In this document: piece after piece, positions 32,363-40,812 of the stretch
Layout of the letters: each line of letters starts with the position of its first letter
How positions within the stretch are numbered: position 1 is the first letter of the stretch
Assembly (NCBI GenBank): GCA_013298565.1
Contig: JAAFIC010000015.1
Span: forward strand, 1 to 45,476
Source of the DNA: Alphaproteobacteria bacterium
Lineage (GTDB): Bacteria; Pseudomonadota; Alphaproteobacteria; Elsterales; Elsteraceae
Direction of reading: 5' to 3'
DNA: 45,476 nucleotides
The notes under the pieces: model-generated
What the model was told of the DNA's origin: nothing
Database searches by the model: none
What the model saw: the letters and a program-made list of their open reading frames with translations, nothing else
Translations under genes and position numbers: made by a program

Positions 32363-33160
32363 ATGCGCGTGTTATTTTTTGGCGATATTGTGGGGCGGTC
32401 GGGCCGCGATGCGCTGCAAAAGCATCTGCCAGCGCTAAAAGCCGAGCTTGCACCCGATTTCATCGTCGTGAATGCCGAAAATGCCGCCGGTGGCTTCGGG
32501 CTGACGTTGGAAATTGCGAACGATCTGTTCGCAGCGGGTATCGACTGCCTTACCTTGGGCAATCATTCCTGGGATCAACGCACGCTGCTGACGCAAATTG
32601 ATGCCGAAGGCCGTATTGTCCGCCCCATCAACTATCCGCCGGGAACGCCGGGGCGCGGGGCGGGCCTCTACACAAAGGCGGGCAAAAAGCTGCTGGTGGT
32701 AAACGTGATGGGCCGCTTGTTCATGGACCCGCTCGACGATCCGTTTCGCACTCTCGATGCTGAACTGAGCAAATATCGGCTAGGTGCCAGCGTTGATGGC
32801 ATTCTGATCGACGTTCACGCCGAAGCGAGTTCCGAGAAAATGGCGTTGGGGCATTATCTCGATGGGCGCGTGTCCTTCGTCGTTGGCACGCACACGCATG
32901 TTCCTAGTGCCGATGGACGGTTGCTGCCAAAAGGCACGGCCTATCAGACCGACGCGGGCATGTGCGGTGATTACAACAGCGTTATCGGTATGAAAACCGA
33001 GCCTGCGGTAGCACGCTTCGTCCGCAAACTCCCCGGCGACCGCCTCACGCCAGCAGAAGGCGAGGGTACGATCTGCGGGGCGCTGGTGACGTTGGGGCCG
33101 AACGGTCTTGCCGAAGCCATCCGCCCGGTGCGGCGCGGGCCGGGGATGTTGGAGGCGTAG
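32363..33160 (+). CDS. YmdB-like metallophosphatase (TIGR00282 family)
   Basis: A 265-aa calcineurin-fold phosphoesterase. ATG at 32363 follows TAGGAGG. Metal-site residues are visible in MRVLFFGDIVGRSGRDAL (Asp8), VVNAENAAGGFG, LGNHSWDQ, DVHAEASSEKMA and THTHVPSADGR. In Bacillus the family hydrolyses 2',3'-cyclic nucleotides. Here it is next to fau in an apparent operon; the substrate in this organism is unknown. Confidence 0.9.
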   Translation: MRVLFFGDIVGRSGRDALQKHLPALKAELAPDFIVVNAENAAGGFGLTLEIANDLFAAGIDCLTLGNHSWDQRTLLTQIDAEGRIVRPINYPPGTPGRGAGLYTKAGKKLLVVNVMGRLFMDPLDDPFRTLDAELSKYRLGASVDGILIDVHAEASSEKMALGHYLDGRVSFVVGTHTHVPSADGRLLPKGTAYQTDAGMCGDYNSVIGMKTEPAVARFVRKLPGDRLTPAEGEGTICGALVTLGPNGLAEAIRPVRRGPGMLEA

Positions 33161-33213
33161 GGGCGGCGGGTTGAAAAGATTGCCTTGCTGTAGCCTATGG
33201 ATTACAGTTTTGT

Positions 33214-33522
33214 ATGCTTAAGGTTCTTGCCACTGAAGCCTTTGATGATTGGTTCGAGCGCTTGAGCGATCAACGAGCGAAGGCGCGCGTTTTGGCGCGA
33301 ACGCGCCGGTTAGCTCTGGGTAACCTTGGAGATTGGAAATCTGTCGGCGCGCGCGTCGGGGAACTACGGATCGATTACGGGCCGGGGTAGCGGCTCTATT
33401 TCACCCGGCGCGGAATGGACATCATCATTCTCTTAGCGGGGGGCGATAAATCCTCCCAGGCTAGAGATATTCAGATGGCAGTCGAGACGGCGCAGAACCT
33501 ACCTGCGGAGGATCTATCATGA
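33214..33522 (+). pseudogene. HigB-like toxin (HI1419/TIGR02683 family) interrupted by an amber stop
   Basis: Reading from ATG 33214 gives a RelE/ParE-type toxin of 102 codons, with LRIDYGPG then a TAG at 33388-33390, then [20 protein letters not shown] and [15 protein letters not shown]. The family normally has Tyr after GPG (GPGYR), so the TAG is explained by a single base change in a Tyr codon. No frameshift or other lesion is seen, and the stop still overlaps the antitoxin ATG by four bases. Without suppression the product is 58 aa and lacks the C-terminal strands, so it should be inactive. Alternatives are amber read-through or a sequencing error. Confidence 0.85.
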
Positions 33523-33821
33523 CGCTGAAATTAACGCCTTGGGATGTGACCCATCATCTCCACACGGACGAGGCCATGGCTCTTTATCTCGATGCGTGTC
33601 TGGAGGAAGACCCAGGCGATGGAAGCCTCGTGCGCGCTGCTTTGAACGATATTGCCCGCGCTAAAGGCATGACCCATATCGCCCGCGAAACCGGCATTAG
33701 CCGCGAGGGGCTGTATCGGGCGCTCTCTCCTGACGGGAATCCCGAGTTTACGACTGTGCTTAAAGTTATCCGGGTATTAGGGCTGAAACTACATGCGTCT
33801 GCAACACCACCGACGCTCTAA
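33519..33821 (+). CDS. HigA-like antitoxin (HI1420/TIGR02684 family)
   Basis: A 100-aa helix-turn-helix antitoxin. It starts with [20 protein letters not shown], then has the DNA-binding region [20 protein letters not shown], followed by [19 protein letters not shown]. Both N- and C-terminal patterns are those of the putative-addiction-module antitoxins that follow HI1419-type toxins. It is intact, overlaps the toxin stop by four bases (ATGA) and should neutralise the toxin and repress the operon. As the toxin is interrupted, it may be an orphan. Confidence 0.9.
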   Translation: MTLKLTPWDVTHHLHTDEAMALYLDACLEEDPGDGSLVRAALNDIARAKGMTHIARETGISREGLYRALSPDGNPEFTTVLKVIRVLGLKLHASATPPTL

Positions 33822-33826
33822 TCAGC

Positions 33827-35644
33827 CTACTCCCACACACTCCGGCGCGCGCGGGGGCGGGACTGGGCGGGGTCCCATTGGTCGGGGATCGGGGAGTAGG
33901 CCGGGCGCTTAAAAATCCGCCCGTTGGGTTTGTAGAACAGAAACCCCTGACCGTGGGTAACGCCGAGCGACGTGAGAATGGCGGCTTGCGCCTCTGTCTC
34001 GATCATTTCAGCGGTGGTTTCAATCCCAAGCTCTTTACACAGCGACAGAATAGCACGCACAAACATCCGGTCGCGGTCATTACTCTGAATGTTTTTCACA
34101 TAAACACCATCGAGCTTCACCACATCGACCTTAAAGGCGCGCAAATAATGCAAGGTGGCGGCCCCGGCCCCAAAATCATCAATGCACACGCGGTATTCCA
34201 GCGCCCGCAGTCGGTCGATAATTTTACTGACTCGCTCCAAATCATTAATCGCGGCAGATTCCGTGACTTCAATCAGTAGGCGGCGGCGCAGTTTAGGGTA
34301 GCGGCGCAGAAGCTCTTCAAAGTCATTCACAAACAGTTCGGATTCGAGCGAGCCGCCGGAAATATTCACCGCTACGTCATAGGCTTCTGGCTCTGCATCC
34401 AACTGCTTCAATACTTGGCGGCAGATGGATAGATCAAGCTCCGTCACCATACCGAGTTGTTCGGCAAAAGTGACCGTTTCAAACGGGGAGGAGCCGTCGG
34501 GCAAGCGCGATAGCGCTTCTTGGTGGTGAATGCGGCGGGTTTTGAGATCGACAATCGGGTGATATACAAGGCTAAACCCGTGCGAGGCTAAAATATCGCG
34601 GATAGAGGTCACGCGCGCCACAGTATCCTTCATCAAAGCACCCAGGCTTTCATTCAGGTTAGTAACGGTAAAATCGCCGATTTGATTTTGCGTAAATGTG
34701 GTAACGGCGTAAATCAGCGCCCGGCTGGCATCGACGACGTTAATGTTGGTAATATCTATTTTTAGTTCGCTGGCCGTAACTTCGACGCCTGCCCCATCGG
34801 GATCAAGCTGCTTTGCCAGCGCTTCCACCTGAGCCTTAATATCGCGCGGGTCCACGCTGGCTTCGTGCAGAACCCCGTATTTATCATCACTGAGGCGCAC
34901 TGCGCTGTCGCCGCCTTGGCTTTGGCTGGACAGTAATGCCCCCAATGCGCGCTGAAAGGCGGCCTGTTCGGTTGCGTCAAGCCGCGCGCCCAAGTCTGTA
35001 GCCCCCTGCAAATCCACCATCGTTAGGCGCAAGGGTTCTTGCTCAGGGTGTTCTTTGGCGTATTTCAGGCGACGGGTAGCGATTTCGGTGAAAGAATTTT
35101 GGGTTAGCAGCCCAGTCGAGCGGTCCCGCTGGTTTTGGCCTTCCTCCAGCCGCTCCAGCGCACGGGGTAGCCCCTCTTCGTCCACTTCGGTGCGGTTCGC
35201 GAAGGAGAGGTAGAAGCGATCTTGGCGTTCGGGAAGCGGAAAACCGGCCACGCTGCCCGCCGCTAGCCGATTTCCTTTTAATTTCAAGAACAAAGCCTGG
35301 GGCCGCAAGCGCAATCCGCTAGACAGCGCTATCTTAATGTCTTTGATAAGCGGATGGCTGGTTTCCGCCAGTAAATTTACGAGAGGAAGGCCGATAAGAT
35401 CGTCTGTCGCCATGCCCGTTAAAGAATAGCTTGCCCCAAAACAATATGTAATCTTAACATTGGCGTCAACTTCGAGAAGAAGTTCGGCGCGCGAGAAGGA
35501 AAATGCCAGCAATCGCGCGCGATCTTCGCGCAATCTATTCAGTTTACTATCGGGAATACTAAGCGGGGGCGAGGAAACAACCTCCACCAGGGCGGGTGTC
35601 GTTACTCTAGCGCTGGAGCGTGCAGGGGTACCGCCAGATTTCAC
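33827..35644 (-). CDS. EAL-domain protein with degenerate GGDEF domain
   Basis: A 605-aa soluble protein. Residues 45-150 resemble a PAS-like sensor, 175-320 a GGDEF domain whose motif has become SDDKY (252-256), so it should not make c-di-GMP. Residues 350-580 are an EAL domain with intact metal and catalytic residues: E376 in HQEALSRL, N427, E459 in LIEVTE, D489-D490 in IDDFGAGAA, K510 in VVKLDG, E546 in AEMIE, and Q566 in GQGFLFYKP. It is thus a plausible c-di-GMP phosphodiesterase, perhaps allosterically controlled by the dead GGDEF domain. The ATG at 35644 has only a modest ribosome-binding site. It ends 5 bases from the antitoxin stop on the opposite strand. Confidence 0.9.
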   Translation of the reverse strand: MKSGGTPARSSARVTTPALVEVVSSPPLSIPDSKLNRLREDRARLLAFSFSRAELLLEVDANVKITYCFGASYSLTGMATDDLIGLPLVNLLAETSHPLIKDIKIALSSGLRLRPQALFLKLKGNRLAAGSVAGFPLPERQDRFYLSFANRTEVDEEGLPRALERLEEGQNQRDRSTGLLTQNSFTEIATRRLKYAKEHPEQEPLRLTMVDLQGATDLGARLDATEQAAFQRALGALLSSQSQGGDSAVRLSDDKYGVLHEASVDPRDIKAQVEALAKQLDPDGAGVEVTASELKIDITNINVVDASRALIYAVTTFTQNQIGDFTVTNLNESLGALMKDTVARVTSIRDILASHGFSLVYHPIVDLKTRRIHHQEALSRLPDGSSPFETVTFAEQLGMVTELDLSICRQVLKQLDAEPEAYDVAVNISGGSLESELFVNDFEELLRRYPKLRRRLLIEVTESAAINDLERVSKIIDRLRALEYRVCIDDFGAGAATLHYLRAFKVDVVKLDGVYVKNIQSNDRDRMFVRAILSLCKELGIETTAEMIETEAQAAILTSLGVTHGQGFLFYKPNGRIFKRPAYSPIPDQWDPAQSRPRARRSVWE

Positions 35645-35810
35645 GAAGCCCCGTCCGTAAAGTAAGGTAAAATACTAAAACAGCGTAACCTGTCCGAAAC
35701 GGCACGGCAAGAGTTCAAAGCAATTTAAGCATAAATTTGATATTAAGATTCCATTAACAGTAAAGCAATCAAATTCCCTAAGAAAATGCTAAAGAGTAAT
35801 TAATCCTACG
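35645..35810. other. AT-rich intergenic region between the EAL gene and the ABC-F gene
   Basis: An AT-rich stretch of 166 bases. It serves as the 5' region of the EAL gene and the 3' region of the ABC-F gene. I see no clear operator, terminator or RNA in it. Confidence 0.5.
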
Positions 35811-37652
35811 CTAAACCCGCGTTTGCACTAGGGTTTCTGCCTTCATTTCTAACTCCAGCCAGCGATCTTCTAAACTGGCCAGGTCTGCGCGCAAGGTTTC
35901 TAGCTTTGCGGAGGCTTCGGCGAAACCTTTGGGGTCTTTTGCATAAAAAGACGCATCGGTTAGCTTTTGCTCCAACTTAGCAAGAGCTTGAGTGATTGTT
36001 TCAATTTGTGTCGGCAGTTGGTCGCGCTCACGCTGATCTTTGTAAGACAGTTTAGTGGCGGGAGTTTTTGGCCCAGTAGGGGCGGCTTTTGCGGCGGGTC
36101 TGGTTGCAGTTTTCTCCACAGGCGCGTCGGGGCGCTGGGCCAGCCAGTCCGTATAACCGCCCGCATAAGCGCGCACGTCGCCATCGCTATCGAAGGCGAT
36201 TGTAGCCGTGACCGTGCGATCAAGAAAATCGCGATCATGGCTCACCAACACCACAGTGCCGGGGTAATCGGCCAACACTTCTTCCAGCAGATCCAAAGTT
36301 TCGAGATCGAGATCGTTGGTCGGCTCGTCGAGCACGAGCAGATTGGCTGGGCGCAGGAAGAGTTTTGCCAACAGCAGCCGATTCTTTTCACCCCCCGAAA
36401 GGCTGCGGATAGGGCTATGGGCCTGTTCGGGGGCGAACAGAAAATCTTGCAAATAGCCCACCACATGCTTCGGGCGACCATTCAGGATCACCTGATCGCC
36501 GCCGCCTTCGCACAAGATTTTCCAGGGCGTATCGTCCGGGTCTAATTGCTCGCGCTTTTGATCGAAATAGACAGGCTCTATACCGAAGCCGATGCGGATT
36601 TTGCCGCTGGTAGGGCGCAGTTGCCCCAGCAGAATTTTCAGCAACGTCGTTTTGCCCGCACCGTTTGGGCCGATCAAACCGACGCGCGCGCCGCGCACGA
36701 GACGGAAGTTAAAATCAGGGATCAGCACGCGCGTCCGGTTACTGCCGTCGGCCTGGGGCAGGTGGATTTCGTAGCGCACGTGCTCGGCTTCCGCCACCAT
36801 CGTGCCGCCGCTGTCGGTGGCGGCAATATCGGCCTTAACTGTACCTGCAATCTTGAGCCGCTCGCTCATTTTCTCGCGAAGATCGTAGAGCGCGCGCACG
36901 CGGCCCATATTGCGGCGGCGGCGGGCGGAAATGCCTTCGCGCAGCCAGCGCATTTCTTCTTTCAGTTTAGCGGCGTCTTTGCGGGCTTGTTGCTCTTCGG
37001 TCGCAACCACCTGTTCCGACCACTCCTCGAACGCCTCATAGCCCTTATCAAGCCGCCGCACGAAGCCTCGGTCCAACCACAGGGTACGGCGGGCGACGGC
37101 TTTTAGAAAGGCGCGGTCATGGCTGATGACCAGCAACGCGCCGCGAAACGCCGCAAGCTCGGCTTCGAGCCACGCAATCGTGGGCAGATCGAGATGGTTC
37201 GTCGGCTCATCCAGCAATAGAATATCGGGGCGGGAGACCAGCGCCCGCGCCATATCCGCCCGGCGTGCCTCCCCGCCGGAAAGCTCTTCAACCCGCTTTG
37301 CCGCGTCGAGGGTGAGGGCGGCGAGCACAGCTTCCACCGTGGCCGGGCCTTCGGGGCCAGCATCGGGGGGCAGGCCGGCCAGCGCATAATCGCCCACGGT
37401 TTTGGCCGTGCCGAAATCCGGGTCTTGGCGCAGATAGGCAAGGCGGGTGCCGGGCTGCAAGAACCGCTCCCCCGCATCGAGATCAACTTCCCCGGCCAGC
37501 ACTTTGAGCAGCGTTGATTTGCCAGAGCCGTTTCGGCCCACTAAGCAGGCGCGTTCGCCCGGCGTGATCGCTAGATCAATTTCATTGAAAATCGGTTTTG
37601 CGCCGAAGGTCACGGTCGCGGCGCGTAAAGCCAGCAGAGGGGGAGAAGCCAT
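35811..37652 (-). CDS. uup: ABC-F family ATPase, Uup-like
   Basis: A 613-aa soluble protein with two tandem ABC ATPase domains. Domain 1 has Walker A GRNGSGKSTLLK, signature LSGGEARRADMARALVSRP and Walker B ILLLDEPTNHLD. Domain 2 has Walker A GPNGAGKTTLLK, LSGGEKNRLLLAKLFLRP and VLDEPTNDLD. A C-terminal coiled coil (from about residue 540) is the DNA-binding-type Uup extension. ABC-F proteins act on ribosomes; Uup also affects transposon excision. The choice of Uup over other subfamilies rests on the C-terminal coiled coil. Confidence 0.9.
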   Translation of the reverse strand: MASPPLLALRAATVTFGAKPIFNEIDLAITPGERACLVGRNGSGKSTLLKVLAGEVDLDAGERFLQPGTRLAYLRQDPDFGTAKTVGDYALAGLPPDAGPEGPATVEAVLAALTLDAAKRVEELSGGEARRADMARALVSRPDILLLDEPTNHLDLPTIAWLEAELAAFRGALLVISHDRAFLKAVARRTLWLDRGFVRRLDKGYEAFEEWSEQVVATEEQQARKDAAKLKEEMRWLREGISARRRRNMGRVRALYDLREKMSERLKIAGTVKADIAATDSGGTMVAEAEHVRYEIHLPQADGSNRTRVLIPDFNFRLVRGARVGLIGPNGAGKTTLLKILLGQLRPTSGKIRIGFGIEPVYFDQKREQLDPDDTPWKILCEGGGDQVILNGRPKHVVGYLQDFLFAPEQAHSPIRSLSGGEKNRLLLAKLFLRPANLLVLDEPTNDLDLETLDLLEEVLADYPGTVVLVSHDRDFLDRTVTATIAFDSDGDVRAYAGGYTDWLAQRPDAPVEKTATRPAAKAAPTGPKTPATKLSYKDQRERDQLPTQIETITQALAKLEQKLTDASFYAKDPKGFAEASAKLETLRADLASLEDRWLELEMKAETLVQTRV

Positions 37653-37660
37653 AGAGCGGG

Positions 37661-37688
37661 ATGTAACCGTGGCACGGCCTTAGGTCAA
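37661..37688 (-). promoter_or_regulatory. Candidate promoter of the ABC-F gene
   Basis: On the minus strand TTGACC (37688-37683) and TTACAT (37666-37661) are 16 bases apart. Transcription would start a few bases before the ATG at 37652, leaving almost no leader. The -10 box is a weak match. Confidence 0.35.
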
Positions 37689-37713
37689 GGTTGCAGCGCA
37701 CTCTTCACGCTTT

Positions 37714-37953
37714 CTAAACGCGATTGAGCAGCAAAAACACGCGAATGGCGGAGGAAAGATTGCCGGAGCGGCCCGCGTCGATTTCGGCAATCAGCGCGTT
37801 CATGCTGGACTGCCGAGCGCTTGCGACCCGGCGCAATTCGGCCCAGAAAGCATCCTCCAACGATACGCTGGTGCGATGCCCGGCGACGACGACCGAGCGT
37901 TTGACCAGCCGCGCCGGATCGGTCGCGGCCTGCGGTTGTTGCGCGACCGTCAT
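37714..37953 (-). CDS. Ribbon-helix-helix domain protein
   Basis: A 79-aa protein with a ribbon-helix-helix DNA-binding pattern (KRSVVVAGHRTSVSLEDAFW then ALIAEIDAGRSGNLSSAIRV), of the RHH_4 type common in alphaproteobacteria. Its ATG overlaps the stop of the periplasmic sensor gene by four bases (ATGA), so it is the last gene of the sigma-factor operon at 37714-39500. Its role, perhaps as a repressor or co-regulator, is inference. Confidence 0.88.
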   Translation of the reverse strand: MTVAQQPQAATDPARLVKRSVVVAGHRTSVSLEDAFWAELRRVASARQSSMNALIAEIDAGRSGNLSSAIRVFLLLNRV

Positions 37954-38486
37954 GGGCGCGGCGCGGGGGGGGGCGGCGCACCAGGCCGGCCTTGAGCATG
38001 GGGCGGGCGGGGCAGACCGCCGGGGCCTAACAGCAGCGTGCGGGTTAGGGGATCGCGGCGGCGAATGGCTTCCACGGCACGGGCGCGCTGATCGGGCGAC
38101 AAGCTGTCGAGGAATTGGCTTACGTCATCTATAACGCGGCCCTGGGCTATCAGGCGCGCGTTGGCAAGGTCGCGGAGGCTTTGATCAATCTTGGCGCGAT
38201 CCACGGGCGGCGCGCGCAAATCATCCCAAATTTCCCCGGCGCGGCGTCCGCCCTCTTTCCCCGTGGTCATCAACTCGCCGCGCACGCGCCCCCGCAGGGC
38301 CTTCAGCGCGTCGGTTTGTGCGGGCGTTAGCTTGGCCCCTTCGGCAATGGCGGGTTCGATATCGGAGGTAAACCGCTCGTGCCAGCGCTGACCAAGGAAG
38401 AAGGCGATGTTGAAGCCAACCGAAATGACCAGCAACACCCAGGGCAGGGCGTGTCGCCACGGCGGCAAGCGGCTAAAGATCGGCAT
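37950..38486 (-). CDS. Periplasmic CpxP/CnrX-like sensor protein
   Basis: A 178-aa protein. Of several starts, ATG at 38486 has GGGGG at the best spacing; ATG 38492 is the alternative. A membrane anchor (ALPWVLLVISVGFNIAFFLG) is followed by a helical periplasmic domain: EGAKLTPAQTDALKALRGRV, then a region with QFLDSLSPDQRARAVEAIRR. This is the pattern of periplasmic heavy-metal-sensor/CpxP-like proteins with helix pairs around a TP.Q motif. The tail is Pro-rich. The 5' end overlaps the anti-sigma gene. In the CnrYXH type of system such a protein senses a metal or stress and relieves an anti-sigma factor; here that is by analogy. Confidence 0.8.
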   Translation of the reverse strand: MPIFSRLPPWRHALPWVLLVISVGFNIAFFLGQRWHERFTSDIEPAIAEGAKLTPAQTDALKALRGRVRGELMTTGKEGGRRAGEIWDDLRAPPVDRAKIDQSLRDLANARLIAQGRVIDDVSQFLDSLSPDQRARAVEAIRRRDPLTRTLLLGPGGLPRPPHAQGRPGAPPPPAPRP

Positions 38487-38889
38487 TGTCATCCCCCGCC
38501 GTTGAATAAAGCGTATAGGCTTCGCTATCGCTGCTTGCAACCTGCTCGCCGGTCGCAAAGCCGACCCAAACCGCAAGGCAGAAGCCGCAGAGGGCAGCGG
38601 CCCAGCCCAAACGATCTATTATGCCAGGGCGCGTTTGGGTGGAGGGTTTTGCCCCGATAAAAGCGCCGCGCGCCGCAATCACATCGGCCAGAAGGTGCGG
38701 ATTGCGGGCAAGAGCGGCTTCCACCGTATCCTTCGCCGCGCCCCGTATCCGGCCCTCGGCATAAGCGGCCAGATCCAGCGCGCTCGGCGCGCCCACGATG
38801 GGAGTTGCGGCGCGGTAGCGGTGCCACAAGGTCCGTGCGTGGGTCCGGGCGTCTTCATATTGAGCGGCGAGGGGTGGGCGCGGGTTCAT
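38473..38889 (-). CDS. Anti-sigma-like single-pass membrane protein
   Basis: A 138-aa protein with a cytoplasmic N-terminus of about 90 residues, a membrane helix (LGWAAALCGFCLAVWVGFA) and a short periplasmic tail. The segment LDLAAYAEGRIRGAAKDTVE, then AALARNPHLLADVIAARG, is the anti-sigma-factor pattern (LAAYLDGRL...VEAHLA) found in proteins coded directly after ECF sigma genes. There is no zinc motif. It follows the sigma gene by 2 bases and overlaps the next gene. It is probably the anti-sigma factor of this operon. Confidence 0.7.
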   Translation of the reverse strand: MNPRPPLAAQYEDARTHARTLWHRYRAATPIVGAPSALDLAAYAEGRIRGAAKDTVEAALARNPHLLADVIAARGAFIGAKPSTQTRPGIIDRLGWAAALCGFCLAVWVGFATGEQVASSDSEAYTLYSTAGDDNADL

Positions 38890-38891
38890 GG

Positions 38892-39500
38892 TTAATCTCT
38901 CCTATCCCGTAATAGGGATGGGGCGGGGAGAGCATCCCCGCCGGGATGGGGTACAAAATGCGCGCGGAGCTTGAGCAGCGCTTTATGGTGCATCGAGCGC
39001 ACGGTTTGGGCTTCGATGTTCAGAAATGCCGCAGCGTCGGCCACATCCATATCTTGATCGTAGAGCAGGCTGAGGATGAGTTCCTGCCGAGGGGAGAGCA
39101 GCCCTGCGGGAATTTCGATTTTTTCCGCAGGCAGGATAGGATCGACGGCGAACGCCGCCTCTGGCACATCCTCAATCGGAACGCCAGGGCGCTGTTTTGC
39201 CCGCAGCCGGTCGCGCGCAATCGAGCGGGCGACGATCGTGAGCCACGTCGCGGGCGCGGCTCTTGCGGGATCATAGGCTTTCAGCAGGCGGCGCTCGTCG
39301 GCCAGTAGCTTCACAAATACGTCTTGAACCAGATCACCCGACTCGCCCCGCCCCGGTAAGCCCACGCCCGGCACCGTGCGGATGGCCGAGGCAACCACAC
39401 GAGTGAAGCGCGCAATAAAGCGGCCCCAGGCTTTTTCCTCCCCAGCCACTAGGGCGGCTTGGTCGAAATCGGCATCTGGCTCGGTCTTACGCAGGCTCAC
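38892..39500 (-). CDS. ECF-type RNA polymerase sigma factor
   Basis: A 202-aa sigma factor. Region 2 is seen in DLVQDVFVKLLADERRLLKA and WLTIVARSIARDRLRAK, region 4 in LSPRQELILSLLYDQDMDVA followed by AAAFLNIEAQTVRSMHHKAL. GTG start at 39500 with AAGGA upstream. The region-2 core DLVQDVF is the standard polymerase-binding signature. It is the first gene of a four-gene unit with an anti-sigma-like protein, a periplasmic sensor and an RHH protein, spaced by 2 bases or overlapping, so it is likely autoregulated. Confidence 0.92.
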   Translation of the reverse strand: MSLRKTEPDADFDQAALVAGEEKAWGRFIARFTRVVASAIRTVPGVGLPGRGESGDLVQDVFVKLLADERRLLKAYDPARAAPATWLTIVARSIARDRLRAKQRPGVPIEDVPEAAFAVDPILPAEKIEIPAGLLSPRQELILSLLYDQDMDVADAAAFLNIEAQTVRSMHHKALLKLRAHFVPHPGGDALPAPSLLRDRRD

Positions 39501-39501
39501 C

Positions 39502-39522
39502 CGGAAATCCTTTCTGATTTCC
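39502..39522 (-). promoter_or_regulatory. Inverted repeat over the ribosome-binding site of the sigma gene
   Basis: GGAAATC (39502-39508) pairs perfectly with GATTTCC (39516-39522), with the loop CTTTCT. On the mRNA (minus strand) the AAGGA ribosome-binding site is split between loop and stem, so folding could partly mask it. It may alternatively be a protein-binding operator. Confidence 0.4.
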
Positions 39523-39568
39523 TATAGGCAGGCAAGCCTACGCGGTATCCCCAGACCGGCAGAGAAAT

Positions 39569-40810
39569 CTAATACAAAAGCCGCGCCCGGATCGTCCCTT
39601 CAATCGCCTGAAGCTCGTTCAGTACGGCGGTTTCATCGACGTTGCCATCGACATCGACCACGACGAACCCCACGTCCGGGTCGGTTTGCAGATATTGGGC
39701 GGTGATGTTCAGGTGGCTTTGGGAGAAAATTTCGTTCACCCGCCGCATCACCCCCGGCACATTGGCGTGGATATGCAGAAAGCGCCGATTGCCGCCCGCC
39801 TTTACGGGCAAGGAGACTTCGACGAAGTTGACCGCGCCCACGGTTGAACCATTATCAGAATATTTAATCAGCTTCTCCGCCACTTCAACGCCAATATTGG
39901 CTTGGGCTTCCATCGTCGAGCCGCCGATATGCGGAGTGAGAATGACGTTCTCAAGACCGCGCAGGGGGCTTAGGAACTCTTCATCATTATGATTCCCCGC
40001 AGGCTCCTTCGGGAACACGTCGATGGCGGCCCCCAACAAATGCCCGCTTTTCAGCCCTTCCGCCAGCGCCTCAATATCAACCACGCTGCCGCGCGAGGCA
40101 TTGATGAGGTAGGAGCCGGGCTTCATCGCCCGCACTTGCGCCGCGCCGAACATATTCATGGTTTGCGGGGTGGAGGGGACGTGCAGGCTGATGACATCGG
40201 ACGCGCCCACCAGTTCTTCCAGCGAATTGCACGGGCTGGCATTGCCGAGGGCCAGTTTCTTTTCGACATCGAAAAAGCGCACGCGCATCCCAATCGCCTC
40301 GGCCAGAACCGAAAGCTGCGAGCCGATATGACCATAGCCGACGAGGCCCAAGGTTTTGCCGCGCAACTCGAAGGAGTTTTTCGCTGTTTTATCCCAAAGC
40401 CCCGCGTGGCACTCGCGCGTTTTGTCAGGGATGCGGCGCAACAGCATGATGATTTCACCAATCACCAGTTCCGCCACCGAGCGGGTGTTGGAATAGGGGG
40501 CATTGAACACCGGAATCCCCAACGTGCGCGCGGTATCGAGGGCAACCTGATTGGTGCCGATGCAAAAACAGCCGATGCCGACCAAGCGGTTCGCCGCCGC
40601 CAACACCTTGTGCGTGATGCGAGTGCGCGAGCGGATACCGAGCAGATGTACGCCCTGAATGCGCTCGATCAGCGCGTCTTCATCCAGTGCGGTTTTCATC
40701 TGTTCAATCTGGCTGTAGCCGTTGCGCTGAAACTCCTCCACCGCGCTGTCGTGAAGGTCTTCCAGCAGCAGAATGCGGATTTTGTCTTTGGCAAGGGAAT
40801 GTTGGGTCAT
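39569..40810 (-). CDS. serA: D-3-phosphoglycerate dehydrogenase
   Basis: A 413-aa E. coli-type enzyme catalysing the first step of serine synthesis. The NAD motif is LGLVGYGHIGSQLSVLAEA; INASRGSVVDIEALAEGLKS and the catalytic-His region LTPHIGGSTMEAQANIG follow. The C-terminal ACT domain (RFLHIHANVPGVMRRVNEIF) is the serine-binding site of feedback inhibition. ACT-containing short form, about 410 aa as in E. coli. It lies 2 bases downstream of serB, so the two serine genes are one unit. Confidence 0.96.
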   Translation of the reverse strand: MTQHSLAKDKIRILLLEDLHDSAVEEFQRNGYSQIEQMKTALDEDALIERIQGVHLLGIRSRTRITHKVLAAANRLVGIGCFCIGTNQVALDTARTLGIPVFNAPYSNTRSVAELVIGEIIMLLRRIPDKTRECHAGLWDKTAKNSFELRGKTLGLVGYGHIGSQLSVLAEAIGMRVRFFDVEKKLALGNASPCNSLEELVGASDVISLHVPSTPQTMNMFGAAQVRAMKPGSYLINASRGSVVDIEALAEGLKSGHLLGAAIDVFPKEPAGNHNDEEFLSPLRGLENVILTPHIGGSTMEAQANIGVEVAEKLIKYSDNGSTVGAVNFVEVSLPVKAGGNRRFLHIHANVPGVMRRVNEIFSQSHLNITAQYLQTDPDVGFVVVDVDGNVDETAVLNELQAIEGTIRARLLY

Positions 40811-40812
40811 GC

